From: Lentilactobacillus hilgardii DSM 20176 = ATCC 8290
GTDB taxonomy: Bacteria > Bacillota > Bacilli > Lactobacillales > Lactobacillaceae
NCBI RefSeq assembly: GCF_000159315.1
Contig: NZ_GG669993.1
Location: 395,259-459,258, forward strand
DNA: 64,000 nt
Direction of reading: 5' to 3'
Part shown: piece by piece, positions 35,463-45,756 of the stretch
Layout of the letters: each line of letters begins with the position of its first letter
Numbering within the stretch: the stretch's first letter is position 1
Program-made: the position numbers and the translations under genes
Notes under the pieces: model-generated
Database searches by the model: none
The model's input: only the letters and a program-made list of their open reading frames with translations
Told to the model about the DNA's origin: nothing

Positions 35463-35976
35463 CGTCTAGGCCCTCCGGAATCTCTACATTAATTTTGTGA
35501 TTTTTAAGATCGACTTCTTTAATAACGGAATCAATTTTAGGCAGTAATAAATCTTTTTTGGCCTTCCGTTGAACGACCCAGACATCATTGGCTCCGGGAG
35601 ATAAGATTTCTTTTACCTGGCCAACCAGATTATCTCCTTCATAAACATCCAGTCCAATAATTTGGTGATAATAATATTCACCCGGTTTTAAATCATCATC
35701 TGAGAGACTGGTTGCGCCAATCAAAAGTGTCGATGGTTTTAAAAATTCAACATCATTAATTGTCGGGTAACCTTTAAAATGTAAAAGCACAAAACCTTTA
35801 TGTTTTCGGACGCCATCTATTTCTAACGAAATTAAGGCCTTGGACTTTTCGGTTTGGGCAAAAATCGTGTTCCCTTTTTTAAATCTTTTTTCTGGAAAAT
35901 CGGTAATTGCGATCACTCTTACTTCACCCTTGAGTCCCTGTGTGTTAACAATTTTTCCAACGTTATAGTAGTCCAT
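35452..35976 (-). CDS. rimM: 16S rRNA processing protein RimM
   Basis: A 174-residue assembly factor for the 30S head. The N-terminal RimM domain starts [18 protein letters not shown]; the C-terminal PRC-barrel contains [25 protein letters not shown] and the [10 protein letters not shown] and NVEIPEGL ends. It interacts with S19, whose maturation it helps. It stands in the order rpsP-khpA-rimM-trmD-rplS. Confidence 0.96.
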   Translation of the reverse strand: MDYYNVGKIVNTQGLKGEVRVIAITDFPEKRFKKGNTIFAQTEKSKALISLEIDGVRKHKGFVLLHFKGYPTINDVEFLKPSTLLIGATSLSDDDLKPGEYYYHQIIGLDVYEGDNLVGQVKEILSPGANDVWVVQRKAKKDLLLPKIDSVIKEVDLKNHKINVEIPEGLDDAN

Positions 35977-36041
35977 TTAATCCTCCATCCAAATAATAAA
36001 AAAGCTCTCAAACAAAACATTCGTTTCGCTTAAGAACCACT

Positions 36042-36290
36042 TTACTGTTTTTCATCGTCAACGATTAAACGAGCTTTTTTAGGCCCATTAACTGGGACAC
36101 TATAAACAACCGTTCGAATAGTCTGAATCACGTGACCATGTTTGCCAATGATTCGTCCAACATCCTCTTCGTTTAACTGAAGATGATATTCCATAAAACG
36201 ATCAGACTCATTATGCGAAATTTGAATTTCGTCAGGATAATCGACTAACGGTGAAACAATCTTTTTAATTAATCTATCAACACTAACCAT
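36042..36290 (-). CDS. khpA: RNA-binding KH-domain protein KhpA (YlqC)
   Basis: An 82-residue protein consisting of one KH domain with the loop GRIIGKHGHVIQTIRTV (the GxxG motif in GKHG). KhpA works with KhpB/Jag as an RNA chaperone that affects cell division and cell-wall growth in Gram-positive bacteria. It lies 17 bases after rpsP and before rimM, as in most Firmicutes. Confidence 0.95.
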   Translation of the reverse strand: MVSVDRLIKKIVSPLVDYPDEIQISHNESDRFMEYHLQLNEEDVGRIIGKHGHVIQTIRTVVYSVPVNGPKKARLIVDDEKQ

Positions 36291-36307
36291 GATGACAAAT
36301 CACTCAC

Positions 36308-36583
36308 TTACTTTTTTGAGTATTTAGCGTCGTGATATTTCTTCATGATACCTGCATCTGATAATAAGTTACGAACAGTATCAGATGGTTGAGCACCATT
36401 GTTTAACCAGTTCATGATTGATTCCTCTTCAAGAGTAACCTTAGCTGGTTGAGTTAATGGGCTGTAAGTACCAACATTTTCGATGAAACGACCGTCACGA
36501 GGGCTACGTGAATCTGCAACTACGATACGGTAGTAAGGACGTTTCTTTGAACCCATGCGTTTTAAGCGAATCTTTACTGACAT
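36308..36583 (-). CDS. rpsP: 30S ribosomal protein S16
   Basis: A 91-residue S16 with the signature [21 protein letters not shown] and [14 protein letters not shown]. It starts at an ATG; AGGAGG lies 11 bases upstream. It is the first gene of the operon that continues through khpA, rimM, trmD and rplS. The promoter is at 36,618-36,646. Confidence 0.97.
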   Translation of the reverse strand: MSVKIRLKRMGSKKRPYYRIVVADSRSPRDGRFIENVGTYSPLTQPAKVTLEEESIMNWLNNGAQPSDTVRNLLSDAGIMKKYHDAKYSKK

Positions 36584-36617
36584 GCATTTTACCTCCTATA
36601 ATCATTTAACGATTAAT

Positions 36618-36646
36618 AATATACCAGTATTTTCAGTGCTTGTAAA
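36618..36646 (-). promoter_or_regulatory. Promoter of the rpsP operon
   Basis: Read on the minus strand: -35 TTTACA (36646-36641), a 17-base spacer ending in TGG, which gives an extended -10, and TATATT (36623-36618). It lies in the gap between ffh and rpsP and explains independent expression of the ribosomal unit. Confidence 0.75.
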
Positions 36647-36690
36647 GGTTTTTTTCTTTACACCGTTAAAACTCTTTAAAATATTGGTTT

Positions 36691-38127
36691 TTAATGCTTT
36701 TTACGTTTCTTTTTTAATCGCTTCTTTTTGTTCTTTTTCATTTTCCGACCAAACTGTTTCATTGCCAACTTGGAGAGCTTACCGCCCATCCCGGTCTGCC
36801 CCATCATATTTTCCATTCCGGACATGTTTCCCTTGGAAACTTTATTCATCATCGTCTTCATTTGACCAAATTGCTTAATCATCCGATTGACCTCTTGAAT
36901 CGGCCGACCGGATCCCCGAGAAATCCGCCGTCTACGTGACGGATTCATAACATCTGGGTCTGTTCGTTCCTGTTCAGTCATTGAATAGATAATTGCTTTT
37001 AAATGATCCATGTCCTTTGGATTCATATTAACGTTTTGAAGGGCTGGGTTATTAGCCATCCCCGGAATCATCTTCATAATTTCATCCAAAGGGCCCATCT
37101 TTTGAATCTGATCCAACTGATCAAGAAAATCATTGAAATCAAACGTATTTTCTTTAATCTTTTCAGATAATTCTTCGGCCTGTTTTTGGTCATATTCTTT
37201 CTGGGTTTTCTCAATCAGGGAAAGCATATCACCCATTCCCAAAATACGAGAAGCCATCCGATCGGGGTGAAAGACATCCAAGTCTTCCATTTTCTCCCCT
37301 TGGCCGACAAATTTAATCGGTTTACCTGTAACCGCGCGGATTGAAAGCGCAGCACCACCCCGGGTGTCACCATCTAATTTTGTTAATACAACACCAGTAA
37401 CATCAAGTGTCTTATCGAATCCCTCTGCCGTCGCAACAGCATTTTGCCCAGTCATTGCATCAATAACCAGCAAGATTTCATCAGGATTAACAGCCTTTTT
37501 TATGTTACCAAGTTCGTCCATCAACTTTTCATCAATTTGAAGACGACCTGCAGTATCAATAATCACATAGTCGTTATGATCTTCCTTGGCCTTTTCAAGA
37601 CCTCGCTTGGCAATCTCAACCGGATCAACATCCGTTCCAAGCTGAAAGACCGGCACATCCACCTGTTGACCAACCGTTTGTAATTGTTCAATAGCTGCTG
37701 GTCGATAAACATCATCTGCAATTAATAACGGTCGGGCATTTTGCTCGTTCTTTAATTTAAGCGCCAGTTTACCAACTGTTGTCGTTTTACCGGCACCTTG
37801 AAGCCCCGACATCATGATCACCGTTGGAATTTTTTCGGATTTATTTAAGGGAACGGCTTCCTGGCCCATTGTCTTGGTTAACTCTTCGTCAACAATTTTA
37901 ACAATTTGTTGAGATGGGTTTAATCCTTCAAGAACCTTGGCACCTTTTGCACGTTCTTCAACGGTTTTAACAAACGTTCGAACAACTTGGAAATTAACAT
38001 CGGCTTCAAGCAATGCCAAACGAATTTCCCGCATGGTTGCACGAAGATCGGCTTCGCTAACCTTGCCCTTGCCACGGAGCTTTTTCATAGCGTTTTGTAA
38101 ACGTTCAGTTAGTCCTTCAAAAGCCAT
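36691..38127 (-). CDS. ffh: Signal recognition particle protein Ffh
   Basis: A 478-residue SRP54 GTPase. The N domain helical bundle (1-90) is followed by the G domain with GLQGAGKTTT, DTAGR, TKLDGDTRGG and GQGEKMEDLDVF. The Met-rich M domain (about 300-440) binds 4.5S RNA and signal sequences and contains MNPSRRRRISRGSG. The tail is a run of Lys and Arg. It delivers nascent membrane proteins to FtsY. ylxM precedes it by 13 bases, the usual order. Confidence 0.97.
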   Translation of the reverse strand: MAFEGLTERLQNAMKKLRGKGKVSEADLRATMREIRLALLEADVNFQVVRTFVKTVEERAKGAKVLEGLNPSQQIVKIVDEELTKTMGQEAVPLNKSEKIPTVIMMSGLQGAGKTTTVGKLALKLKNEQNARPLLIADDVYRPAAIEQLQTVGQQVDVPVFQLGTDVDPVEIAKRGLEKAKEDHNDYVIIDTAGRLQIDEKLMDELGNIKKAVNPDEILLVIDAMTGQNAVATAEGFDKTLDVTGVVLTKLDGDTRGGAALSIRAVTGKPIKFVGQGEKMEDLDVFHPDRMASRILGMGDMLSLIEKTQKEYDQKQAEELSEKIKENTFDFNDFLDQLDQIQKMGPLDEIMKMIPGMANNPALQNVNMNPKDMDHLKAIIYSMTEQERTDPDVMNPSRRRRISRGSGRPIQEVNRMIKQFGQMKTMMNKVSKGNMSGMENMMGQTGMGGKLSKLAMKQFGRKMKKNKKKRLKKKRKKH

Positions 38128-38140
38128 TATTTCACCACTT

Positions 38141-38488
38141 TCATTCTTCTTCGGTAGTCTCTAAGCTACTGATCATTTTATTTAACTCGGCATCATGAGG
38201 ATAGTGCTTTGCAGTATACGCTTGAATCTGATCCAATTTATCATTACGTTCAACAAAACTATGATATAAATTTAACTTATCTTCATACTGCTGCAATATT
38301 TTCTCCGATCGCCGAATATTATCGTACACTGCCTGACGGCTAATCTCATACTCTTCAGCAATTTCACCCAACGAAAAATCATCAGCATAATACAGTTGAA
38401 TATAATTTGCCTGTTTTTTAGTTAATAAAGGCTCGTAAAATTCAAATAACGAATTGATATAATTAGTCTTTTCAAGTTCATTAGCCAT
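38141..38488 (-). CDS. ylxM: SRP-associated helix-turn-helix protein YlxM
   Basis: A 115-residue protein of the UPF0122/YlxM family. It has a sigma-4-like helix-turn-helix: [20 protein letters not shown] followed by [20 protein letters not shown]. YlxM modulates Ffh GTPase activity in streptococci and is encoded just before ffh, as here. The start is an ATG preceded by GGAG. A 136-base gap separates it from ftsY. Confidence 0.94.
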   Translation of the reverse strand: MANELEKTNYINSLFEFYEPLLTKKQANYIQLYYADDFSLGEIAEEYEISRQAVYDNIRRSEKILQQYEDKLNLYHSFVERNDKLDQIQAYTAKHYPHDAELNKMISSLETTEEE

Positions 38489-38624
38489 ACTTGAACTCCT
38501 CTGATTAAGTGATCTGCAAAAGCTAATGGTCCTTGGCTATAAATCAATATGCCGTTGAGTTAGCTTACACACTTACTTAGATTACCGACTTTTTTAAATG
38601 CCGTCAACTCCGGATTTAACAACC

Positions 38625-40070
38625 TTATTCTGAAATCAATCCTTTGAACAGCCCATAAACAAAATCATTTGGATCAAAGGGCTTCAGGTCAGTCACTTTT
38701 TCCCCAAGTCCAACGTACTTAACCGGCAAGTGAAGTTCGGAACGAATTGCTAAAACAATGCCACCTCGAGCAGTGCCATCCAGCTTGGTTAATACAATTC
38801 CAGTCACATCCGTTGTTTCTTTAAACATTTTTGCCTGTGTCATTGCGTTTTGGCCAGTAGTTGCATCAAGCACCAATAGTACCTCATGTGGTGCCTCGGG
38901 AATTTCTCGTGTCAAAATTTTCTTCATTTTGCTTAACTCGTTCATCAGGTTGACTTTATTTTGCAGCCGACCAGCTGTATCGACCATTAAAATATCATAG
39001 TGTTCATCACGCGCCTTTTTTACAGCGTCAAAAACAACTGATGATGGATCACTTTTGGGCTTACTTTTTACAATATCAACACCATCTCGTTGAGCCCAAA
39101 CATTTAATTGTTCAATCGCACCCGCTCTAAACGTATCTGCTGCTGCAAGCACAACTTTCTTCCCCTGATCTTTATACATCTTGGCCATTTTGCCAATCGT
39201 TGTCGTTTTACCAACACCATTGACACCGACCATTAAAATAACAGTTGGTCCGCTCTTAGCCAAATTGATGGCGGGATTTTCGCCATTTCCAGCCTGATCA
39301 TACATATCAATCAGCTTTTTCACAATAACATTTTGAACATCTTTAGGCTTCTTTGCATTCTGAAGCTTAACCTCTTCGCGCAAGTCGTCCGCAATCTTCA
39401 TAGATGTTTCAAAACCGACATCAGACTCAATTAACATATCTTCAAGATCATCAAAGAAAGATTCATCCACGTGTCTAAAATTAGCCAATAACGCATTGAG
39501 CTTTTGACCAAATGATGAGCGGGACTTAGCTAATCCCTTCTCATATGATTGAGTTGCCCCACTTTCTGATGCGGTCTCAGAATCCATACCTGCTGTCTCG
39601 GGAGCTTCTGGTACTTTAGAATGGTCATCTACATCAGAAACCGGTTTTTCGTCGATTGTCTGTGCTTTGCCAGTAACGCCTGTATCCAAAGGTCCTTCTT
39701 GTTTCTTATCCTCATCATGCACATTGCTTTTCGAGGGATCAATAGTTGGCTTTCCCCCGGTTTCAACAGCTTCTGATACGTCTGGAGTCGATGCTTGAGC
39801 AACTGGCTTTGTCTTCTCGGCGTTCTGTGAATCTTTTGAAAATGAAACACTTGAATCCTTGGTTTCGTCAGCCTTTGAGTCCTCACTCTTACTTTTAGCA
39901 GCACTTTCCGGCTCATTCTGGTGAGATGATTCCTGTTTAACTTCCTGTTCAACCGATTTGGATTCTTCGGTAGCTTGTTGCTGATCTTGAACAGATTTGG
40001 TTTCTTGTTTTTCTTTTTCTTCGTCCTTGTTCTTCTTCGAACGACGTCTAAAGATATCAAATAAGCCCAT
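38625..40070 (-). CDS. ftsY: Signal recognition particle receptor FtsY
   Basis: A 481-residue SRP receptor GTPase. Residues 1-185 form a highly charged Glu/Lys/Ser/Gln-rich acidic region of low complexity, which is long for a lactobacillus FtsY; the NG domain follows (about 185-481) with MVGVNGVGKTTTIGK, DTFRAGA, DTAGR, TKLDGTARGG and GLGEKVTDLKPF. It binds membrane and SRP at the translocon. It abuts smc, with the smc stop one base upstream of its ATG, so they are likely cotranscribed. Confidence 0.96.
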   Translation of the reverse strand: MGLFDIFRRRSKKNKDEEKEKQETKSVQDQQQATEESKSVEQEVKQESSHQNEPESAAKSKSEDSKADETKDSSVSFSKDSQNAEKTKPVAQASTPDVSEAVETGGKPTIDPSKSNVHDEDKKQEGPLDTGVTGKAQTIDEKPVSDVDDHSKVPEAPETAGMDSETASESGATQSYEKGLAKSRSSFGQKLNALLANFRHVDESFFDDLEDMLIESDVGFETSMKIADDLREEVKLQNAKKPKDVQNVIVKKLIDMYDQAGNGENPAINLAKSGPTVILMVGVNGVGKTTTIGKMAKMYKDQGKKVVLAAADTFRAGAIEQLNVWAQRDGVDIVKSKPKSDPSSVVFDAVKKARDEHYDILMVDTAGRLQNKVNLMNELSKMKKILTREIPEAPHEVLLVLDATTGQNAMTQAKMFKETTDVTGIVLTKLDGTARGGIVLAIRSELHLPVKYVGLGEKVTDLKPFDPNDFVYGLFKGLISE

Positions 40071-43000
40071 TTAACTCACCTCTGTTTTTAAATTATCCAA
40101 ATTAACACTTACAACTTTTGAAACGCCTGATTCTTGCATGGTAATGCCATAAAGCGTATCAGCATAAATCATTGTTTCCTTTCGGTGGGTAATAACAATG
40201 AATTGGGTCTCATCGCCAAATTTTTTCAAATACCTAGCAAATCTATCCGCATTAAAGGGATCCAGAGCAGCCTCTGCCTCGTCTAAAATGCAGAAAGGCA
40301 CAGGTGACACCTTAATAATTGCAAAAAGCAGCGTGATTGCCGTTAATGCCTTTTCCCCACCCGAAAGTAGGCTCAAGCTCCGATAATTCTTACCAGGCGG
40401 TTTAACCATTATTTCAATGCCAGTTGTCAGCATATTGTCAGGATCCGTTAGGACTAATTTTGCTTCACCGCCACCGAACATCTCAACAAAAACCTTTGAA
40501 AAGGACTTTGCTACTTTATCAAAGGTTGTTTGGAATTTTTTGGAAATTGTTGTGTCCATTTCACCCATAGTAGACGTCAGATGATTTTTGGCATCTGTTA
40601 AATCCTGCTGTTGTTTCAATAAAAAGTCATAACGATCGGAAACATCTTGAAATTCCTGAATAGCTGAAATATTGACGGGACCAATCTCATTAATACCCGT
40701 TCTCAATAATTTTATTTGTCGAGAAATCGTTTCCAGATCCCAATTCCATTCGGTGTGGCTTAAATCTGATTTGAGGATCCCGAAATCATGAGATAGTTGA
40801 TTAAGTGAGCTATCCAATGATTTTTGAAGATTTTGAAAATCCTCCCGATTATTTTTCAATTCATATGTGGCATTATTCAAATTCATTTGTTGATTTCGAA
40901 TGTCATTTTGTAATTGATCGTATTGCTTATCTGACCGATCAACCAACTCCTTTTGTGTTTTCAAAGAAGTTGTTAATGCTCTTTGTTTGTCAGAGCTTTC
41001 TTTAATTAATTTTGTAATCTTTTCAGGATCGATCTGCTCAGAAAGATCCGCTTGAAGATTTTTTGATCGTGTCTCCAAATCCTGACGTTGATTTTTCAAT
41101 TGATCAAACTGACTTGAGAGTCTTTTTTGATCGTCTTGATAATGCTGCAACTGTTCTTTCGAAATGACAATTTGGTCATGTAATGATTGCTTTTGTTTTT
41201 CAAAACTTTCAGCGTTTTTCTTTACATCACTAAGTAGTGACTGGTTCTTTTCTATGGCAGATGCCACTTGCTTAATTTCTTGGTCCAATTGTGATTTTTT
41301 TAAAACCAGATTTTGATCTGAAGAATCTTGGTTTTGCTGTTTAACGTTATGCAAAGATAGCTTTAACGCATCAAGTTCCCGTTTTTGACTGGTTTTGGAA
41401 GCTCTTAAAGAATCCAGCGCTGATTTTTGTGCATCAACCATCTGCCCTGACTGAAACACCAATTGTCTGCCGCGATCAAAGGAAGCCTGAATCTTCTGCA
41501 GCTCTTGTTTAGCAATTTGCAGTTGATGTTCTTTTTCAGTCAACTTGACTGACATCTCCTTGGTTGAAGCTTCAAGCTTCTCAAGTTCACTTTTTTGAAC
41601 AAGAACGCCTTGCCCCTCTGATCTATTTGCGCCCCCGGTTAGTGACCCACCAGCATTAACAATCTGGCCATCCAAAGAAACAATACGCGTTCTATGATTG
41701 ATTTGTTGAGACAGCTGAATGGCATCATCCAACGTTTCAGCAATCAGGGTTGTCCCCAAAAGGAAGTCAAGAATCGCTTGGAATTCTTCCGGCACGGAAA
41801 CTAGATTGGAAGCAATCCCAACATATCCGGAAACTTGTTTTGCTGACGAAACTATGCCGGCATTTAAAAATCTAGATTTGATTGTTGAAACCGGCAATAA
41901 TGTGACACGGCCATATCGATTCTTGGTCATAAATTTAATTGCCGCCGATGCACTTGTATTATCACGAACAATGATATGTTGTGCCTGACTGCCAAGTGCA
42001 GTTTCAATCGCTTTTACGAACCGATCATTTACCTTAACATAATCTGAAACCGGCCCATAGATACCCTCAAGAGCCGATCGATGTCTAAGCAGGTTAGCTG
42101 TTCCCCGATAAAAAGCCCTGTAGGAGTCATGCAAATTCTTCAATGAATTAACTTTAGCTTTAGCCTGTTCAGCAATTTTTAAAGCGGACAACCAGTTTGA
42201 CTGCGTTTCATTGACAAGATCAGTCTTTTGTTTCAACAATCGTTTTAAGTCGGTTAATTTTTGTTGCTCATTTTGCAACTTTTTCACCGATCCCTGATAG
42301 GCTTCATCCTTATCTCGGATTTGACTTTCAAGATTTTCTAAGTCGCTGTTAGCACGTCCAATCCGCTGTTGCTGGGCGCCGGTTTGTTCATTAAATCGCT
42401 GTGCATCTTTTTGATTCATTAAGATTTGATTTTTTAAATCACTCTGTTGCTGTAAAAGGTCAAAGTATTGACTATGCCCTTTCTTAATTTTTTCTTCAAT
42501 AACAGGAACACTGTTTTCGTCAGCAGTCTGTTGAACTTTTCGCAAGTTACTTCTATTAACCGTTAACGCGACTTGTGTCTGATTGACCAATTTAGACGAT
42601 CGGGCCAATTTCTTTTCTAATTCTGAAAGTCGCTGATTAATGGTCTTAAGTTGATTTGAAACTCGCTTCATATCTGCATTCTTAAAACTACTTTCCTGAG
42701 AAGACAATTGTTGTTTGCTTTTCAAAGACTCAATACGTGTTGCAATTGATACCAACGTCGTATTGAGTTTATCAACCTGTTGGCGTCCAGAATTCAATGC
42801 TTTTTTCAGCTTATTACGCTGTTGCTCTTTTTGGTGGACCCGAGCCGTGAGCCGATCCACAACCAGCTGTGATCCACTCACTTTTTGAACCAATATTTGT
42901 TCTTGAAGGATCTGACCTTTAGCGGTCATTATTAACTGTTCTTTTTCCAACTCGTCAAGGCGTTTCTTTTGATCTAGATAATCAGTTGCTTGACTGCTTT

Positions 43001-43622
43001 GTTCTTCCAAAGGTTTTAATCGGACCTTCAGTTCATGAATAATGTCATTAACCCGATCAAGATTATCACTTGTCTGGACAATCTCAGCCTGCGCCGTCGT
43101 TTTCTGGCGCTTATACTTATAGACACCCGCAACGTTTTCAATGATTGAACGACGTTCGACCGATTTACTATTAAAAATTTTCTCAACATTCCCTTGAGAA
43201 ATAATTGATAAACTACCTTGCCCAATTCCAGTGTCCATAAAGAGACTGGCAATGTCTTTCAAACGACATTGCTTTTCATTAATAAAATAAGAACTGTCCC
43301 CATTACGAAATAATTTTCGTGAAACCTTGATTTCTGAATATGGTGAGTCAAGATAATGGTCAGAATTATCCAATAGTAAAGTAACGGCCGCCATATTAAG
43401 CGACCGTCGATCAGCCGAACCGGAAAAAATAACATCAGGCATCCGAGAACCCCGCAAATTTTTGGCAGACTGCTCCCCCAGTACCCAACGAATGGCTTCG
43501 GCTATATTACTCTTTCCACTTCCATTAGGGCCAACGATTCCAGTCATTCCATTCGGAAAAGATATTTTTGTTTTTTCGGCGAATGATTTAAAGCCAATAA
43601 TTTCAATGGATTTAAGTTGCAC
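40071..43622 (-). CDS. smc: Chromosome segregation ATPase SMC
   Basis: A full-length 1,183-residue SMC. The head has Walker A GPNGSGKSN near residue 32; two long coiled coils (about 165-500 and 670-1000) flank the hinge (about 505-665) with GSLTGG; the C-terminal head has the signature LSGGEKALTA and Walker B FCILDEAEAALD. With ScpA/B it loads at parS and aligns the chromosome arms. It lies between rnc and ftsY as in other Firmicutes. Confidence 0.97.
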   Translation of the reverse strand: MQLKSIEIIGFKSFAEKTKISFPNGMTGIVGPNGSGKSNIAEAIRWVLGEQSAKNLRGSRMPDVIFSGSADRRSLNMAAVTLLLDNSDHYLDSPYSEIKVSRKLFRNGDSSYFINEKQCRLKDIASLFMDTGIGQGSLSIISQGNVEKIFNSKSVERRSIIENVAGVYKYKRQKTTAQAEIVQTSDNLDRVNDIIHELKVRLKPLEEQSSQATDYLDQKKRLDELEKEQLIMTAKGQILQEQILVQKVSGSQLVVDRLTARVHQKEQQRNKLKKALNSGRQQVDKLNTTLVSIATRIESLKSKQQLSSQESSFKNADMKRVSNQLKTINQRLSELEKKLARSSKLVNQTQVALTVNRSNLRKVQQTADENSVPVIEEKIKKGHSQYFDLLQQQSDLKNQILMNQKDAQRFNEQTGAQQQRIGRANSDLENLESQIRDKDEAYQGSVKKLQNEQQKLTDLKRLLKQKTDLVNETQSNWLSALKIAEQAKAKVNSLKNLHDSYRAFYRGTANLLRHRSALEGIYGPVSDYVKVNDRFVKAIETALGSQAQHIIVRDNTSASAAIKFMTKNRYGRVTLLPVSTIKSRFLNAGIVSSAKQVSGYVGIASNLVSVPEEFQAILDFLLGTTLIAETLDDAIQLSQQINHRTRIVSLDGQIVNAGGSLTGGANRSEGQGVLVQKSELEKLEASTKEMSVKLTEKEHQLQIAKQELQKIQASFDRGRQLVFQSGQMVDAQKSALDSLRASKTSQKRELDALKLSLHNVKQQNQDSSDQNLVLKKSQLDQEIKQVASAIEKNQSLLSDVKKNAESFEKQKQSLHDQIVISKEQLQHYQDDQKRLSSQFDQLKNQRQDLETRSKNLQADLSEQIDPEKITKLIKESSDKQRALTTSLKTQKELVDRSDKQYDQLQNDIRNQQMNLNNATYELKNNREDFQNLQKSLDSSLNQLSHDFGILKSDLSHTEWNWDLETISRQIKLLRTGINEIGPVNISAIQEFQDVSDRYDFLLKQQQDLTDAKNHLTSTMGEMDTTISKKFQTTFDKVAKSFSKVFVEMFGGGEAKLVLTDPDNMLTTGIEIMVKPPGKNYRSLSLLSGGEKALTAITLLFAIIKVSPVPFCILDEAEAALDPFNADRFARYLKKFGDETQFIVITHRKETMIYADTLYGITMQESGVSKVVSVNLDNLKTEVS

Positions 43623-43636
43623 GATGTTTCTCCAAT

Positions 43637-44347
43637 CTAAACTAAATTATCTTCCCGTTTACTAAAATGTTTTAAAGCTTCTTGGGCAGCTCGTTGTTCC
43701 GCATCCTTCTTAGAATGGCCAATACCGACTCCTAATAGTTTATCGTCAATTGCGACATTAACTTTAAAGAGTCGATCATTATCAGGGCCGTACTCATCAA
43801 CCAATTCATAATCAATATCAACAGGGCCATCGGCTTGAGCCAACTCCTGTAGTTCAGTCTTATGATCAAAGAATTTAGCAAACATCCCTTCATCCAACTT
43901 GGGAAAGATCACTTGTTGAACAAAGCCCTCGACAACCTTTTTTCCTTGATCCAGATAGAGTGCGCCCACAAATGATTCGAAAATATCACATAAAAGCGAA
44001 TCGCGGTCACGAGCGCCGGCCTTCTCTTCACCTTTCCCCAAACGGATATATTTATTAAAGTGGCATTCCCTGGCAAACGTACTGAAACTCTGCTCATTAA
44101 CCATTGCAGCTCGCAATCTCGTTAGCCGACCCTGAGGAAGTTTAGGATAGCGTTTGAAAATATATTCTGACACAATCAACTGTAGAACAGCATCGCCTAA
44201 AAACTCCAGTCGCTCATAAAACTTTAGATGCTGATCACGATGTTCATTGACATATGATGCCTGTGTAAAAGCCTCATCAAGTAAATCCTGATCATCAATA
44301 TGAATATTAAAGTCCTGCTTTAACATCTCATTTAATCCTGGTATCAA
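43637..44347 (-). CDS. rnc: Ribonuclease III
   Basis: A 236-residue RNase III. The catalytic domain has the signature ERLEFLGDAVLQL with metal-binding Glu and Asp, and a second acidic pair in DIFESFVGALYLDQG. The double-stranded RNA-binding domain occupies about 160-230 and ends KKDAEQRAAQEALKHF. It processes rRNA precursors and cleaves duplex RNA. The start is TTG 44347 with GGAGG at a good distance; ATG seven codons later is the alternative. It is followed by smc. Confidence 0.96.
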   Translation of the reverse strand: MIPGLNEMLKQDFNIHIDDQDLLDEAFTQASYVNEHRDQHLKFYERLEFLGDAVLQLIVSEYIFKRYPKLPQGRLTRLRAAMVNEQSFSTFARECHFNKYIRLGKGEEKAGARDRDSLLCDIFESFVGALYLDQGKKVVEGFVQQVIFPKLDEGMFAKFFDHKTELQELAQADGPVDIDYELVDEYGPDNDRLFKVNVAIDDKLLGVGIGHSKKDAEQRAAQEALKHFSKREDNLV

Positions 44348-44406
44348 ATAATTGCCTCCAAATTAATGTGCAAATTCGTTACATCAACAATTTCGACCAT
44401 CAAAAG

Positions 44407-44652
44407 TTAATCTTTTTGATGACTCATAACATAATCAACAGCTTCGTCAATTGTATTTAGCTTTTCTGCATCGTCGTCAGAAATCTCTGCGTTAAATGTA
44501 TCTTCAAGATCAAGAACGAATTCAACAAAATCAATTGAGTCAGCATCTAAATCCTTACGGAAATTCAAACTGCCGTTAATTTTTTCACGATCAATATCGA
44601 ATTGATCCGCGACTAAGTCTGCAATTTTATTAAATACTTCATTTTTATCCAT
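44407..44652 (-). CDS. acpP: Acyl carrier protein
   Basis: An 81-residue acidic four-helix protein. Ser39 in DADSIDFVEF is the phosphopantetheine attachment site; the motif reads DSID instead of the usual DSLD. It carries acyl chains in fatty-acid synthesis. Of two adjacent ATG codons (44655, 44652) the second sits seven bases from AGGTG. Its place between plsX and rnc is conserved. A separate second acyl carrier gene may exist within a fab cluster elsewhere. Confidence 0.95.
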   Translation of the reverse strand: MDKNEVFNKIADLVADQFDIDREKINGSLNFRKDLDADSIDFVEFVLDLEDTFNAEISDDDAEKLNTIDEAVDYVMSHQKD

Positions 44653-44700
44653 CATATTACACCTATTCCAATTTATTAATTCAAAAACTATTATATCAAA

Positions 44701-45744
44701 CTATTTACTGTTTTTAATAGTCTCTTTAATCTCCTGAAGCTGATCGGTATGACTGTTTAAATAATTATTTAGATCAGAAATCATTTTAGAATCAATCATT
44801 TGCTTAATTTGACCAATTGTATTCTTAACAGTCGGCGCTTTGCTACTACCATGTGTTTTTACAACCGGCGCTTTGACACCCATTAAAACAGCACCGCCAT
44901 ATTGAGAATAATCCATTGATTTGGCAATTTGGCCAAAGGTCCCCTTTAGCATGGCCGCACCAAGTTTGGATGTCATACCTCCAGACATGATACTCCCTTT
45001 AATCAAATGAAGCATTGATAAAGCCGTACCTTCGATACTTTTAAGAACAGCATTGCCCGTAAAACCGTCCGTTACAACAACGTCAGCTGCGCCATTTAGT
45101 AATTCACGAGATTCAACATTCCCAATAAAGTGAATATCAGAGTCATCGGCTAAAAGATCATGCACTTTTCGATGATCCATATCTCCTTTGTCAGCCTCAG
45201 TACCATTATTTAACAAGCCAACACGCGGATTGTTAACCTTCATAACGTTTGAAGCATAATACTTACCCATTAAAGCATACTGATACATATTCAAAACCTT
45301 TGTATCCGCATTGGCACCAACGTCAAGCATCACAAAGTTTTTTTGATCATCCTTCGTAATAACTGGGAGCGTTGTTGCGAGCCCAGGACGATCAATGCCC
45401 TTAATTCGACCAATAATAAACAGGCCGGATGCTAAAATTGCCCCAGTATTACCGGCCGAGAAAAACGCATCCGCCTGCCCCTCTTTAACAGAAGTTGCTG
45501 CTAAAACCATGCTGGATTGTTTTTTGGTCCTAACAGCCTTAACAGGTTCATCACCCATTTCGATGACCTCGTCAGCCTGTTTGACCTCGATTCTGGTATC
45601 ATCCTTTAAGTATTTTTGGATTTGATCAGTTAACCCAAATAGAAGAAACTCAATATCGGGATAGGCATCTCTGGCAAGCTCGATGCCCTCAACAATCTCT
45701 TTGGGCGCATAATCTCCACCCATTGCATCAACGGCAATTTTCAT
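44701..45744 (-). CDS. plsX: Phosphate acyltransferase PlsX
   Basis: A 347-residue enzyme that makes acyl-phosphate from acyl-ACP for PlsY. It begins MKIAVDAMGGDYAPKEIVEG and contains FFSAGNTGAILASGLF, LDVGANADTK and GNVESRELLNGAADVVVTDGFTGN. The start is an ATG preceded by AAGGAG. It lies between recG and acpP in the standard order. Confidence 0.97.
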   Translation of the reverse strand: MKIAVDAMGGDYAPKEIVEGIELARDAYPDIEFLLFGLTDQIQKYLKDDTRIEVKQADEVIEMGDEPVKAVRTKKQSSMVLAATSVKEGQADAFFSAGNTGAILASGLFIIGRIKGIDRPGLATTLPVITKDDQKNFVMLDVGANADTKVLNMYQYALMGKYYASNVMKVNNPRVGLLNNGTEADKGDMDHRKVHDLLADDSDIHFIGNVESRELLNGAADVVVTDGFTGNAVLKSIEGTALSMLHLIKGSIMSGGMTSKLGAAMLKGTFGQIAKSMDYSQYGGAVLMGVKAPVVKTHGSSKAPTVKNTIGQIKQMIDSKMISDLNNYLNSHTDQLQEIKETIKNSK

Positions 45745-45756
45745 TTTTGAATCTCC

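Noticed and set aside
38520..38575. AGCTAA/TTAGCT inverted repeat between ftsY and ylxM
   Set aside because: The arms are short with a loop of about 40 bases and only TTTTG after the stem; too weak for a terminator call.
39629..40060. Arg/Lys-rich 143-codon frame within ftsY
   Set aside because: It is a second frame of the low-complexity acidic region of ftsY; the repeated Glu/Lys/Ser codons leave adjacent frames open by chance.
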